From: a virus
Length of the DNA: 64,000 nt
Virus record (IMG/VR): IMGVR_UViG_3300036466_000332
Coordinates: 1-64,000 of that record
Reading direction: 5' to 3' (one strand)
How positions within the stretch are numbered: position 1 is the stretch's first letter; each line of letters begins with the position of its first letter. The notes beneath the pieces were generated by a model. The model was not told where the DNA came from, did not search any database, and saw nothing but the letters and a program-made list of their open reading frames with translations. A program made the position numbers and the translations under genes. Positions 45,916 to 55,110 of this stretch are shown piece by piece.

Positions 45916-46185
45916 ATGCTTGAACTTATGATACTAACCCTAATCACGATACTGATGGGTATATCGTGGGTTTGGCTTTTTAACTTATCTCCATTTACAG
46001 TTTCACTAGCTATAAGTTCAGTCATATGGTTATTTACAACGACATTTGTTTCCATATTTTTTCTGATTTTCTTTTACACTGTTTTAAACGTGATTTATGG
46101 GTGGAAAAAAATGATGAATGAAAGAATAGCCATAATCAAAGAAACTGATGCACTTACTAAAAGAATAACTAAGGAGAATTTATAA
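45916..46185 (+). CDS. Membrane protein, holin-candidate 2
   Basis: 89 residues, start six bases after the stop of the previous gene; GGGGGCG upstream. Two membrane helices (LELMILTLITILMGISWVWL and a second centred near residue 45-60, TTTFVSIFFLIFFYTVLN) and a charged C-terminus, the layout of class II holins. Best holin candidate here by size. Confidence 0.62.
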   Translation: MLELMILTLITILMGISWVWLFNLSPFTVSLAISSVIWLFTTTFVSIFFLIFFYTVLNVIYGWKKMMNERIAIIKETDALTKRITKENL

Positions 46186-46634
46186 TGAAATATAATCTCC
46201 TACTTTATTTACTTGTATCGGTCCCTGAGCAATTCGTCATAGTATACTTTGTAACAAAAAGACAGAATAAATGGAATAGGTTGATCAAGGAAGATAAGCA
46301 GATTTTGGTTGGGCTAACATTCATTTTTTGTTTGTTTTATTTTCCTCTGTCAAATCTGGATATTCATTTACAATTGCTATTAATAACACCTTTTATATTG
46401 AACACAATAATGCTTACCAATCTATTACACAGTTATTACGATGTAGAGGTATTAAAGACTGTAAGATCTATAGTGCACATCTATGCCGTTAAAGCTTTAT
46501 TTATAATGGTGAGCATCACAACTATAATAATATTCGATAAAGGTTTTACAACATTAAATATTTTAGGAATAAGCTGGCTTGTTTATTTCCCATTACTAGT
46601 TACTTATGTTTATTATATTCGATTTCATAGATAA
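46185..46634 (+). CDS. Polytopic membrane protein
   Basis: 149 residues, start overlapping the previous stop (TAATG), AAGGAG site. Five or so hydrophobic segments: near residues 3-22, 43-60, 65-82, 100-120 and 125-145. No enzyme motif. Part of the lysis operon by coupling; may regulate lysis timing or membrane state. Confidence 0.6.
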   Translation: MKYNLLLYLLVSVPEQFVIVYFVTKRQNKWNRLIKEDKQILVGLTFIFCLFYFPLSNLDIHLQLLLITPFILNTIMLTNLLHSYYDVEVLKTVRSIVHIYAVKALFIMVSITTIIIFDKGFTTLNILGISWLVYFPLLVTYVYYIRFHR

Positions 46635-46636
46635 AA

Positions 46637-46667
46637 TGAGGAGGGTTAACACCCTCCCCTTATTTTT
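46637..46667. terminator. Bidirectional terminator
   Basis: Stem GGAGGG / CCCTCC (46640-46645 with 46652-46657) followed by TTATTTTTATT, between convergent genes. Confidence 0.7.
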
Positions 46668-47130
46668 ATTCTAAATTTTCAGAAACTATATCATACATCA
46701 TAGAATATTTATTAACTGCTTCTTTGATCTTTACCATATCATCCAGATGTATATCATCTATTTCGATATGGTTTGTGTTGTTTTCTGATAATTTCACACC
46801 ATCATTTTCGTCAATTTCTACTATTAGATGTCTGGATTCTGCGTTGTTGATATCCGCATCCAAAACGAAACTTGTTTGTGATGCTTCATCTATAGTTCCA
46901 TTTGCTTTTTCAATACTGGTTAATGAATGGTGTATATGTTTTCCTGTCTTGTGGATTTTATTTTTGATATCGTGTTTTAATTCTTCTAAGTTATCTATAT
47001 TAAAATCGTTTACATTTACAGGAATCGTTTCAAGTTCTTTTTTTGTTCCCTCTTTTATTAATCTGTCTTCTTTCTGGTTAAAATAAAGTTCTTTCTCATC
47101 TTCTGCGTTCAATACTAGATACATTTCCAT
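46666..47130 (-). CDS. Hypothetical protein
   Basis: 154 residues, GGAAGGTG site. Acidic with several His (KTGKHIHHSL; LVEIDENDGVKL), beta-rich at both ends. Last gene of a four-gene minus-strand operon. No family recognised. Confidence 0.62.
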   Translation of the reverse strand: MEMYLVLNAEDEKELYFNQKEDRLIKEGTKKELETIPVNVNDFNIDNLEELKHDIKNKIHKTGKHIHHSLTSIEKANGTIDEASQTSFVLDADINNAESRHLIVEIDENDGVKLSENNTNHIEIDDIHLDDMVKIKEAVNKYSMMYDIVSENLE

Positions 47131-47151
47131 TTTAAGGCACCTTCCCTATTT

Positions 47152-47829
47152 TTATAATTTCATATATTTTTCTAGTGGAGAAGGTGCTTCTTTACTGTCA
47201 TCTTTAACGAGGGATACAGACATCATTGTCTTGGGATCTTCATATGTCATAGCCGCAAATGTGGACTGTTGGGCTACAAGATTTTTATAAGATAATAGAA
47301 CATAGTCTTCTTTTCCTGTTGTGCGTAATGGTTTAGACGGATCTTTAGCATCTCTTATATAGTTTGCCAATAATAATTCTATATCTCTTTCTGAAACATT
47401 TAATCTTTCATTTAAATTCATATTGTTTAATATGATATCAAGATACAAATCTGGATCTATTTTGTTCGTTAATTTTCCTGAGGACAGTAAATCAAACATC
47501 TTCTCCACATTAGTTATATCGGAGATAACTTTTTGTCCCATACAAAAGGGATGAGATTTTTGATGTTTCATATCGTATTTTAAAGTGTATGTTCCTTCTT
47601 CTTTATTTCTTTCCACTTCCACTGGCTTAGTAGTAAAAACTGTTGCTAAAACCAATGCTCTCTCATCCACTACTTTTTTGTTCTCATCTTCAACTATGAT
47701 TAAAGGACCAAAACCAAAAATACTCATTATTTCTTTATCCTCTAATATGTTTTCTTCGTTCAATATCATTTCTATAATAGGTTCATTCACACACCAATTT
47801 CCATCTATTAATTTAAGATGTTTTTCCAT
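47152..47829 (-). CDS. Hypothetical protein
   Basis: 225 residues, GGAGGGG site. Contains a beta-rich middle (IFGFGPLIIVEDENKK; YTLKYDMKHQKSHPF) and an all-helical region from residue 120 to 190. No family recognised. Possibly a virion or assembly protein given a late-type box ahead of the operon. Confidence 0.62.
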   Translation of the reverse strand: MEKHLKLIDGNWCVNEPIIEMILNEENILEDKEIMSIFGFGPLIIVEDENKKVVDERALVLATVFTTKPVEVERNKEEGTYTLKYDMKHQKSHPFCMGQKVISDITNVEKMFDLLSSGKLTNKIDPDLYLDIILNNMNLNERLNVSERDIELLLANYIRDAKDPSKPLRTTGKEDYVLLSYKNLVAQQSTFAAMTYEDPKTMMSVSLVKDDSKEAPSPLEKYMKL

Positions 47830-47840
47830 TCATTCCCCTC

Positions 47841-48476
47841 CTACTCTTTTTTAGAGGTGTACTGATTGTAGAGTTCGATTATTTTTTTAAATACCTTTTT
47901 ACCATAAGTATCAACCATGGAGTTTAAAAATAGTTTAATAAATTTATATCTTGTTTCTAAGTTCTCGTTTACACTTTCTTCTTTTGTGATCAGGTAACAG
48001 AATGCACCAAATGTTTTTTCTTCTCTTCTTGACTCTGCTATTGAATTAATATTAGCCTTTACCAATTTAGTAAACATTTTATAATCTACACCTTTTTCGT
48101 TGCATGTGTTCTGAATGAAGGCTAAAAATAAAGCATTATGTTCTTTTATCTTATCATAATTATCTAAGAATGATAAATCAAGTGTATCAAGATATGACAC
48201 TATACCTTGGACATACTCATCACTAACATTTCTTTCTTTAACACTTTCTACTACACCCATTGCTTTATCGTATACTTCATCAGTTACCTCTTTTTTATCT
48301 TCATCTTCAAAAGCTTCTTTCATATTTTTCTCATATTCAAGAACCCACTCTTTTATATATTCGTTTAATTCATAAAAGTTAGCATCCTGATATTCCATTG
48401 TGTTTTCATCTTTTAAATCTTTATTAATCTGCTCCATCATTTCTTTTTCGTCATTATAAACAGCTAATTCTTCCAT
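47841..48476 (-). CDS. Hypothetical helical protein
   Basis: 211 residues from the ATG at 48476; the ATG at 48485 abuts the AAGGGG site and is less likely. Helical and acidic throughout. No family recognised. Same operon as its neighbours. Confidence 0.62.
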   Translation of the reverse strand: MEELAVYNDEKEMMEQINKDLKDENTMEYQDANFYELNEYIKEWVLEYEKNMKEAFEDEDKKEVTDEVYDKAMGVVESVKERNVSDEYVQGIVSYLDTLDLSFLDNYDKIKEHNALFLAFIQNTCNEKGVDYKMFTKLVKANINSIAESRREEKTFGAFCYLITKEESVNENLETRYKFIKLFLNSMVDTYGKKVFKKIIELYNQYTSKKE

Positions 48477-48492
48477 TTTATCCATCCCCTTA

Positions 48493-49128
48493 TTAGTTAT
48501 TTTGTAATTCTCTATTTTTTAATCTTAATCTAACCTTTTCTGATATATTCACAAGATAATGAATGTCATCCCCATAAACAGTTGACACCAATAGATGGTA
48601 CGGAGAGATGTCATCTTTTATTTCGATATAATCCTCAATAAAAGAAAGCTGATCATTTGGAATAAATTCAGATAGGTCATCCATAAGACAGTCAGAAACT
48701 ATATATGATAGACTATTTCTTATAACTGATTCTTTTCTACTCACACCATATATATTTGCTGTATGATCTACATCTTCTCTTTTAACACGGTCACGATACT
48801 GTTCATAAAGTCTGTCCTCATTAAACATTATATAACTTGCAACTATATCAGCTACATTGTTTAACCTCTTTGATACTAAAAAACGGTAAACTTTCGATAT
48901 TATTTTTGGGTCATTACTATTGATGTTTATCCCAAAAAATCTTTCTATTACAGATTTAATTGAGATAATCTCATTTACGACTTCTTTTGATTTTGTGATA
49001 TTGTCATCACGATACCTTTCTATATGGTAATTATAATCACCAACCCTTTCATTGTCTGGAAAACAGTTTTCGTCAATATAAGTATATTCTAAATTATTTA
49101 ATTGTCTGGCTATCATATTCACTAACAT
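48493..49128 (-). CDS. Hypothetical protein, first gene of operon
   Basis: 211 residues, AGGAGGG site. Predicted helical with Arg- and Asp-rich segments (RVKREDVDHTANIYGVSRKE). The next three minus-strand genes follow with gaps under 25 bases. No family recognised. Confidence 0.62.
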   Translation of the reverse strand: MLVNMIARQLNNLEYTYIDENCFPDNERVGDYNYHIERYRDDNITKSKEVVNEIISIKSVIERFFGININSNDPKIISKVYRFLVSKRLNNVADIVASYIMFNEDRLYEQYRDRVKREDVDHTANIYGVSRKESVIRNSLSYIVSDCLMDDLSEFIPNDQLSFIEDYIEIKDDISPYHLLVSTVYGDDIHYLVNISEKVRLRLKNRELQNN

Positions 49129-49154
49129 AACAATCCCTCCTTTTATTTTTGCTT

Positions 49155-49166
49155 CAAATCATTGTT
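49155..49166 (-). promoter_or_regulatory. Late-type promoter box (TG variant)
   Basis: Reads AACAATGATTTG followed by AAG on the minus strand, 27 bases before the start at 49128. TG in place of TA/TT weakens the call. Confidence 0.35.
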
Positions 49167-49222
49167 TCAATTATGAAAAAATATTTTATCCATAGGGTTA
49201 TCTTATATAAGCGTCACAATTT

Positions 49223-49235
49223 AACAATTTTTATA
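49223..49235 (+). promoter_or_regulatory. Late-type promoter box (N7 spacing)
   Basis: AACAATTTTTATA followed by GTC, 30 bases before the tail sheath start. Confidence 0.5.
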
Positions 49236-49264
49236 GTCAATAATTGAAAGGAGGAATAACATAA

Positions 49265-51262
49265 ATGGAACTAATTTATGGTGAGAATTTTCAATACTCA
49301 TTTCCACATACCACATATTATGAAGTAGATAGAACAAGACAGGACGATCCATTGCCTGCTTTACCTGATACAGCAACTCTGGTTATGTTTATTTTGTCGG
49401 GAGAGGGTTTAGATGATGGATTTTTAGAATTTAGTGGATCCACAGCTTTAAGAGACTTTGATGAAGCCTTTGGTGATTTAAACACAAAGAAATATGGTCT
49501 TATGATGGAATTTGCTAGAAAACATATTATAGCTGGTGGTCGTTTAATTGCAAGAAGACTAACAGCTGAAGATGCAGCTTTAGCCAATGCATTATATGAA
49601 CTAGAAATTTCTGAGAAAACAGATGTTACCTTTTACTTAGATGATACTGGTGCAGTTTTTGAAAGTCAAAATGATGCTGGTGATCTAGAAGAGGTGGTTG
49701 TTAGTTCATATGAATTCAACACATTAATCAAACATATAGCTTCAGTCCAAAACTCTGGGGAACTGGATGTTACAGCAGCCTTAGATATGGACGATAGTTT
49801 ACCAGCAGCTGGTTCACCAGCAGTTCTTCCTATTTACGGTTTTTCCGTTCTAGGTAGAGGTAAATTCGGTAACGCTTATCAGATAATTCTTAACGATACT
49901 ATTAAAGATGCACAAGGGTATCCTCTTAAAAATTATATGTTAGCCGATATGAAAACGGGTAATGTTATCGATGACTATGAGGTTTCTCATGTACCTGATT
50001 TAACTGATAATGATATTCCGGTAGCTTTTGACACCGTAATTAATAATTACAGTGCTAAATTGGGTGTAACAATGTATGAGGATAATTACGAACTGTTTAA
50101 CGATCTTTTTGAAGATATGATTGATGAGGTCATCACAAACCTTAATGCACTCACTACAACTAATCCTATCACAAACTTAGTTGATCGTTTAAACGAATTA
50201 AAAACATTCGTTTCATTATTAGATGAATCATTCCTTAATAATCTTGACTTATTTAGTGATTCAATATTCCCTGAAGAGGAAGGTATTAACCTAAATCTTA
50301 TCTTCCCAAATAATATTGATACAAATATTACTTTGGCTGAAGGTAGTGACGGGGAACTGGCTAAAATGAAAAGATTTGATTGGGAATACCAAAATGCAAC
50401 TGGCGATAAGGTTGTAGAAAAGTTATTTGCAGATGCTTGGTCAGGTGCTATTGACCCTGTGTTATTTGATATTCAGAAAGTATCTGGTGATATCATTCTT
50501 GACCCTGGATATCCAACCACAGTAAAAGAGGCTATTTCAGGACTTGTTAAAAAATCAAGATTGGATATGTTATATCTTGCTGGTGTTCCAGTCACAGCAA
50601 AAACAATCGACATGTTAGAAACATGGAATATGACATTCAATCCAGAAAATCAGCAAATGATGAAACTTGGTGAAACAGTACCTTATAGATCAGATGATAA
50701 TGGTAAAATATATAGGGTTCCTATTTCTATTTTGCTATATCTGAACTTAATTGATCATTATATGAATGGTTTTAAAGAACCGTTTGCTGGAGACAATGTA
50801 TATATTAGTGGAATTGAATCCGATAACATTCTGCCGTCTATCAATACACTTGATGACAAACAAAGAATGGACGATATGAACTTTAATATAGTTTCAAGAG
50901 ATTCTGACGGGATTTTCTTAAATGGTCAGATGACAAATATCATCGGTCAATACTCTAAATTAAAAGAAGCATTCAACATTATGATTAAAGGTAGAATCAT
51001 AAAATATTATGTGCCTTTATTAGAAGCTAGAAAACATAAACTGGATACTCCTCAAAATATCGAATCTGTTCGTAGAGAACTAGAAGAATTAATGAACGAT
51101 AGATTTGGTGGAAAGTGTGCTAAGATCCAGGTTGAAGCTTATTTTAAAAATGAACAAGAAGAAGCTCGTGGCGATGTTACTATGGCACTCTATTGGTGGC
51201 CTAATGGGTCTATTAAACGTTATAGAGCGTATCTATACACAATGCCAAAGGAGAAGCTATAA
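49265..51262 (+). CDS. Tail sheath protein
   Basis: 665 residues, AAAGGAGGA site. The N-terminal region (FPHTTYYEVDRT, ATLVMFILSGEGLDDGFLEF) and the C-terminal domain (DRFGGKCAKIQVEAYF, GDVTMALYWWPNGSIKRYRAYLY) have the form of contractile sheath subunits, whose C-terminal domain binds the tube and swaps strands with neighbours. Followed directly by the tube gene, the standard order in myophages. Residues 320-420 are a variable outer insertion. Confidence 0.75.
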   Translation: MELIYGENFQYSFPHTTYYEVDRTRQDDPLPALPDTATLVMFILSGEGLDDGFLEFSGSTALRDFDEAFGDLNTKKYGLMMEFARKHIIAGGRLIARRLTAEDAALANALYELEISEKTDVTFYLDDTGAVFESQNDAGDLEEVVVSSYEFNTLIKHIASVQNSGELDVTAALDMDDSLPAAGSPAVLPIYGFSVLGRGKFGNAYQIILNDTIKDAQGYPLKNYMLADMKTGNVIDDYEVSHVPDLTDNDIPVAFDTVINNYSAKLGVTMYEDNYELFNDLFEDMIDEVITNLNALTTTNPITNLVDRLNELKTFVSLLDESFLNNLDLFSDSIFPEEEGINLNLIFPNNIDTNITLAEGSDGELAKMKRFDWEYQNATGDKVVEKLFADAWSGAIDPVLFDIQKVSGDIILDPGYPTTVKEAISGLVKKSRLDMLYLAGVPVTAKTIDMLETWNMTFNPENQQMMKLGETVPYRSDDNGKIYRVPISILLYLNLIDHYMNGFKEPFAGDNVYISGIESDNILPSINTLDDKQRMDDMNFNIVSRDSDGIFLNGQMTNIIGQYSKLKEAFNIMIKGRIIKYYVPLLEARKHKLDTPQNIESVRRELEELMNDRFGGKCAKIQVEAYFKNEQEEARGDVTMALYWWPNGSIKRYRAYLYTMPKEKL

Positions 51263-51294
51263 TATATAAATTTATAAAGAGAGGTGAGATTTAA

Positions 51295-52116
51295 ATGGCC
51301 AAAGATGAAGCCAGCACAGCTTATCAAAATACTATTAATGGTTCATCACTTAAAGGCGATCAGTTTAATGCCGGTGGTGTAAACAATCATTTTTTAGCTA
51401 ATTATAAAGAAGACGATATTGCAAATAGGATATATACTGATCTTTTGCAGCTTGATATGGTTAACCTTAAAAAGTTAACACCCTACCAACCAGGTAGAGG
51501 ATACTTTATCCCAACCAGAATGCCCAAGTTTATGGAGGATCAATTTGAAGATCAAACTAAATTCTTTAAAACTTTATTGATTGGGTATTGTGTTGGGTTT
51601 GATGGTATCACAGATCCTACTATGAACTTCTCAGAAGTTACTAGTGGTGTTGAATCTCAGACCATGGATGTTGCAAATAATGTTACAGGTTTGACAAGAG
51701 AAGTGACAATGAGATTCCCTGCTGAACTTAGAGGGCAATTCCTAACCCGTTATCAGTACAACTGGATGACAGGTATTATGGATCCTTATACAGATAGAGG
51801 GAGATATCATGGTGCTGATTTAGAATACACCAACGCTAACCATACAATGAGTGGTGTTTATTTTACATTAGACCCAAGTGAATCCGCTATTGAATTTTCA
51901 GCTTATCTATTAAACATGATGCCTAAAAATGCACAGCTTAGTATCAATAACAAAAACAAAGGTGAGAACACGCCACCAGAAATTACCACACCTTACAGTT
52001 GTCAGTTTATTACTAATAATAAAATGATAACCGATAAGTGTTATGAGTTCTTAGAAGAAATGAACGGTGAAATTGGTGGAGTAACATCTAAAGCAGATAA
52101 CATTGAATTTCCTTAA
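51295..52116 (+). CDS. Tail tube protein
   Basis: 273 residues, AGAGGTGAG site, 32 bases after the sheath gene. Beta-rich with features of tube subunits: GRGYFIPTRMPKFMEDQF near residue 63, NNVTGLTREVTMRFPAEL near 125, and a long strand pair around FTLDPSESAIEFSAYLL. The gene order sheath then tube and terminator supports the call. Confidence 0.65.
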   Translation: MAKDEASTAYQNTINGSSLKGDQFNAGGVNNHFLANYKEDDIANRIYTDLLQLDMVNLKKLTPYQPGRGYFIPTRMPKFMEDQFEDQTKFFKTLLIGYCVGFDGITDPTMNFSEVTSGVESQTMDVANNVTGLTREVTMRFPAELRGQFLTRYQYNWMTGIMDPYTDRGRYHGADLEYTNANHTMSGVYFTLDPSESAIEFSAYLLNMMPKNAQLSINNKNKGENTPPEITTPYSCQFITNNKMITDKCYEFLEEMNGEIGGVTSKADNIEFP

Positions 52117-52123
52117 ATAAAAA

Positions 52124-52158
52124 TTAAGCAGGGGCTCACACCCCTGCCTTTTTATTTT
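52124..52158. terminator. Bidirectional terminator
   Basis: Stem GCAGGGG / CCCCTGC (52128-52134 with 52141-52147) followed by CTTTTTATTTTT, between convergent genes. Confidence 0.8.
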
Positions 52159-53255
52159 TAATATACAAATCTATTGTCACTATCATAAACTACTTTTATA
52201 TCTCTTCTTGCTGCACGGGCTACAGAATAAAAAACCCTTTTATTATTTATGTCGTTATTTTTCATTTCAAAAAATAAAGTATCGTAAGATTTATCCACTA
52301 CCATCTTTGGTGGTACAACGTAAGAATAATATAACCTAACACCACCAGCCATATACTCGTCATAATCTAAACCATATAAAACATTAATAAAGTTCATGTC
52401 GATCCAAAGTTCCACTTCTTTTCCTTTGAAATCAAAGACACCATAGAAACACCCATCATTATTCATTCTGGCATCCTTTACTATCAATTCTTCTCCAAGT
52501 TGTATCTCTATCTCATTTCCTTTTGAATCTTTTGTTTTGATTGGTTGGTATGCAATCATTCTCTCGCCTTTTCTTGGTTCAGCACCATGGTAATCAAATA
52601 TGTAACTTCTTATCTTTTTATTGGTGTCCCCAACATAGAATTTTGAAACAACAGCAACATCATAATCAAAAATCTCTTCAAGTTCTGGTTTTTTATCTGA
52701 TACAACATAAGATCTGTTATTTATATTTTCTAATTCTTCCATTGTACCGTTTCTTATTCTATTGGCAAAATAAACTAACTCCTGAGAATACTTTGGGAGT
52801 TTATTTATTTTATCTAAGTAAAGATCACAATTTCTAATATGTTTTATTACATCCCCGTTTGAAAAATAATCAACTAAAAAAGAATCCCCTATATCGACAA
52901 CCGATGTTTTAAAATTTCTTTTGATTTCATGTATGTGTTCTACACCGGTGAAATTAGAAGACCATATGAAAGTTAAGTCGGCAGTGGTGTCGTTTTCTTT
53001 TAACTCATATTGCATTCCACTTTCTTTTTTCTTTAATACATAGTAATCTGTTATCCTTTCATAATCCACATCGTAGTGATCTAGAATCCTTTCTTGCTCT
53101 ACACCTGAAGCTAAAACTTTAACACCTTTATTGGAATATAAACCCATTAATGGTTCTATTACTGTCTCATAAACATTCACACCATGTATTGCATCTACCG
53201 TCATAACTCTATTATTAGAATTTATTGTTTTTTCATATTTTTTTACGATATCCAT
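52158..53255 (-). CDS. Hypothetical protein
   Basis: 365 residues from the ATG at 53255 with GGGAGG upstream; the longer frame from 53306 has no site. N-terminal half alternates strands and helices in a Rossmann-like pattern (KVLASGVEQERILDHY; TSVVDIGDSFLVDYF), the C-terminal half is beta-rich (FYGVFDFKGKEVELWIDMNF). No catalytic motif identified. Single minus-strand gene within the tail cluster. Confidence 0.62.
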   Translation of the reverse strand: MDIVKKYEKTINSNNRVMTVDAIHGVNVYETVIEPLMGLYSNKGVKVLASGVEQERILDHYDVDYERITDYYVLKKKESGMQYELKENDTTADLTFIWSSNFTGVEHIHEIKRNFKTSVVDIGDSFLVDYFSNGDVIKHIRNCDLYLDKINKLPKYSQELVYFANRIRNGTMEELENINNRSYVVSDKKPELEEIFDYDVAVVSKFYVGDTNKKIRSYIFDYHGAEPRKGERMIAYQPIKTKDSKGNEIEIQLGEELIVKDARMNNDGCFYGVFDFKGKEVELWIDMNFINVLYGLDYDEYMAGGVRLYYSYVVPPKMVVDKSYDTLFFEMKNNDINNKRVFYSVARAARRDIKVVYDSDNRFVY

Positions 53256-53301
53256 AATTTTGAGCCTCCCACTGATAATATTGAAATATAATACCGCATG
53301 A

Positions 53302-53313
53302 AACAATTAAATT
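53302..53313 (+). promoter_or_regulatory. Late-type promoter box
   Basis: AACAATTAAATT followed by AG, 57 bases before the start at 53370. Confidence 0.5.
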
Positions 53314-53317
53314 AGTA

Positions 53318-53329
53318 CATTATTTTGTT
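53318..53329 (-). promoter_or_regulatory. Late-type promoter box (TG variant)
   Basis: Reads AACAAAATAATG on the minus strand, 63 bases before the start at 53255, and lies within the divergent region next to the plus-strand box. Confidence 0.3.
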
Positions 53330-53369
53330 TCCGACATTTGGAGGTACAAAAGTATTAGGAGGTTTTTAA

Positions 53370-54128
53370 ATGTTTAATAACGAGTATTTTGAGCCAACCA
53401 GCATAGAAAAATGTATATTACTCACACCTAGAGCACATATAACTTCAAAGGAATTTGAGATAAGTATACCTAGGCTGATGCCAAAGTTAGAAAAATTACC
53501 ACCAATAACAAAGAACGAACCAACAAACGAAAGTTCTCATGTTTTGAATAAAACAAGCATGGCTAAAAATGTTTCGACAGCTAATTTTTTAAAAGCAAAA
53601 GCCATGACAGATTATAGAAGTTGGATGTTTGGACAGATATATAAGATGACACACTCACATTGTATAACAGAAACTGAAGTTGTGCCTGTTGGTGGTAGTT
53701 ATGCAAAACCACCATTTAAAGAAAGAGTAGATGAAATGGAAACATCAGAAGTAACTTCACCAAGTCCGACAATCAAAACTTCCCCACCAGCTATTAGGAA
53801 CGCTGTCGTTAAGGATCTTCCAGATTTTGTTTTTAAACCATTCGAACAAAACGGCGTAAGTAGACCTATAAACTTTCCTTTTTCTTCAATGGATTTGAAG
53901 CACGACCATCTTGTGGATTCAAGAGGGGATGGACACCCACCACAACCACATAGAAAACATGTACATCCAATCATAAAACCTTTCCAATTTTTCAATGTGA
54001 AATATGAGGGTTTGAATGATAGGGTTATAAAATATGGACATGAAATGATAGGGTGTTTTGTTTCGGGTGATTTGAACGATTTCAGAATAATGCATATACC
54101 CGATATTATACCAATGAAAGGGGATTAA
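53370..54128 (+). CDS. Probable baseplate/tail protein
   Basis: 252 residues, TTAGGAGG site. Pro- and His-rich, with a long linker (TSPSPTIKTSPPAIRN) and the segment DSRGDGHPPQPHRKHVHPI in the second half, then a folded end (EMIGCFVSGDLNDFRIMHI). His clusters of this kind bind iron in some tail spike/needle proteins, but no tip motif is clear. Three bases before a gp53-like gene, so baseplate is likely by context. Confidence 0.58.
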   Translation: MFNNEYFEPTSIEKCILLTPRAHITSKEFEISIPRLMPKLEKLPPITKNEPTNESSHVLNKTSMAKNVSTANFLKAKAMTDYRSWMFGQIYKMTHSHCITETEVVPVGGSYAKPPFKERVDEMETSEVTSPSPTIKTSPPAIRNAVVKDLPDFVFKPFEQNGVSRPINFPFSSMDLKHDHLVDSRGDGHPPQPHRKHVHPIIKPFQFFNVKYEGLNDRVIKYGHEMIGCFVSGDLNDFRIMHIPDIIPMKGD

Positions 54129-54131
54129 TAA

Positions 54132-54506
54132 ATGTATTTAAATAAAGAGGATTTTTCAAGTTATACTGAATATATAAATTTATTGGACGAAAGTATATTC
54201 AATTTCGATAATTGTAAAATAAAGAAATTAAAGGACGAACATATTTTAGACCTGTGTTCTGATATCATCCAAAAGAACAAAATGGTTTTAACATTCGATA
54301 GAGATGAAGTTAAAACCTTTGATAACAAACCAAAAATATTATCCAATACACTTTATGGTACACCGGATCTTTGGTTTATACTCATGAAATTAAATGGGGT
54401 TTCACATCCCGATGACTTTGATTGTACGAGTGATGTGTTTATAATGAATCCAGAGAATATCCCGGAGTTATTAGCAGTGTATGATAATTTAAAACACACA
54501 CTCTAG
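54132..54506 (+). CDS. Baseplate wedge protein, gp53-like
   Basis: 124 residues, AAAGGGG site. The block FDNKPKILSNTLYGTPDLWF then ILMKLNGVSHPDDFD matches the core of T4 gp53/LysM-adjacent wedge proteins, where 'P..LAY.LYG.P.LWW.ILLLNNI..P.DF' is conserved. It clamps neighbouring baseplate wedges. The small size fits a minimal version. Confidence 0.68.
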   Translation: MYLNKEDFSSYTEYINLLDESIFNFDNCKIKKLKDEHILDLCSDIIQKNKMVLTFDRDEVKTFDNKPKILSNTLYGTPDLWFILMKLNGVSHPDDFDCTSDVFIMNPENIPELLAVYDNLKHTL

Positions 54507-54518
54507 TATTTTTCTTCA

Positions 54519-54530
54519 ATTATATATTAT
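54519..54530 (+). promoter_or_regulatory. Early-type promoter box
   Basis: ATTATATATTAT, 46 bases before the start at 54576. A further TATTAT follows, slightly extending the box. Confidence 0.7.
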
Positions 54531-54575
54531 TATATTAGAACGGTAATAATAATATTAATTAGGAGATGATTATTG

Positions 54576-55091
54576 ATGAATGCAGTTTATAGTTTTTTAA
54601 GAGTTTTAAATGATCCAAAAGAAATAGAAAATATTGAAGATGAAGAAGTTTTAGAAATAGCTAAGAATATCAATTTTAATATAGTGAAACATTTAAATGA
54701 GTCCAGACATTCTAAAATATTGAGGGAAAATGACGAGGAGCTAATTAAAGAGGTAATAAAAAAAGCAAACAGTAAGGATAATATTGAGATGCTTTTGGAT
54801 TCATTAAAGATACAGTGTTTAATGGGTAAGGAATTATATATGCTCATAAAAAATATAATGGACTCAATAGATAATAAAGAAAGTGTAGTAAAATTCTTAA
54901 TCCAAATATTACATGAGGTCGATGAATCACATTTACGTGATTTTCTATCCTTAATAAAAGATAAGAATGAGAATACGCTTTTAAAAGAGCTCATTAAGAT
55001 GGCTGAATTGATTTTGGATACCAAAACCATTAAGAATAAATTTTCTCGCAATCTTAACACTATAATAGAGGAATGTAAGGTACATGATTGA
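54576..55091 (+). CDS. Hypothetical helical early protein
   Basis: 171 residues from the ATG at 54576, AGGAGATG upstream. All helical, resembling short alpha-repeat proteins (LIKEVIKKANSKDNIEMLLD; VVKFLIQILHEVDESHLRDF). First gene of an early operon to 57071. No family recognised. Confidence 0.62.
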   Translation: MNAVYSFLRVLNDPKEIENIEDEEVLEIAKNINFNIVKHLNESRHSKILRENDEELIKEVIKKANSKDNIEMLLDSLKIQCLMGKELYMLIKNIMDSIDNKESVVKFLIQILHEVDESHLRDFLSLIKDKNENTLLKELIKMAELILDTKTIKNKFSRNLNTIIEECKVHD

Positions 55092-55110
55092 GAAATTGGG
55101 AGGTGAAGAA

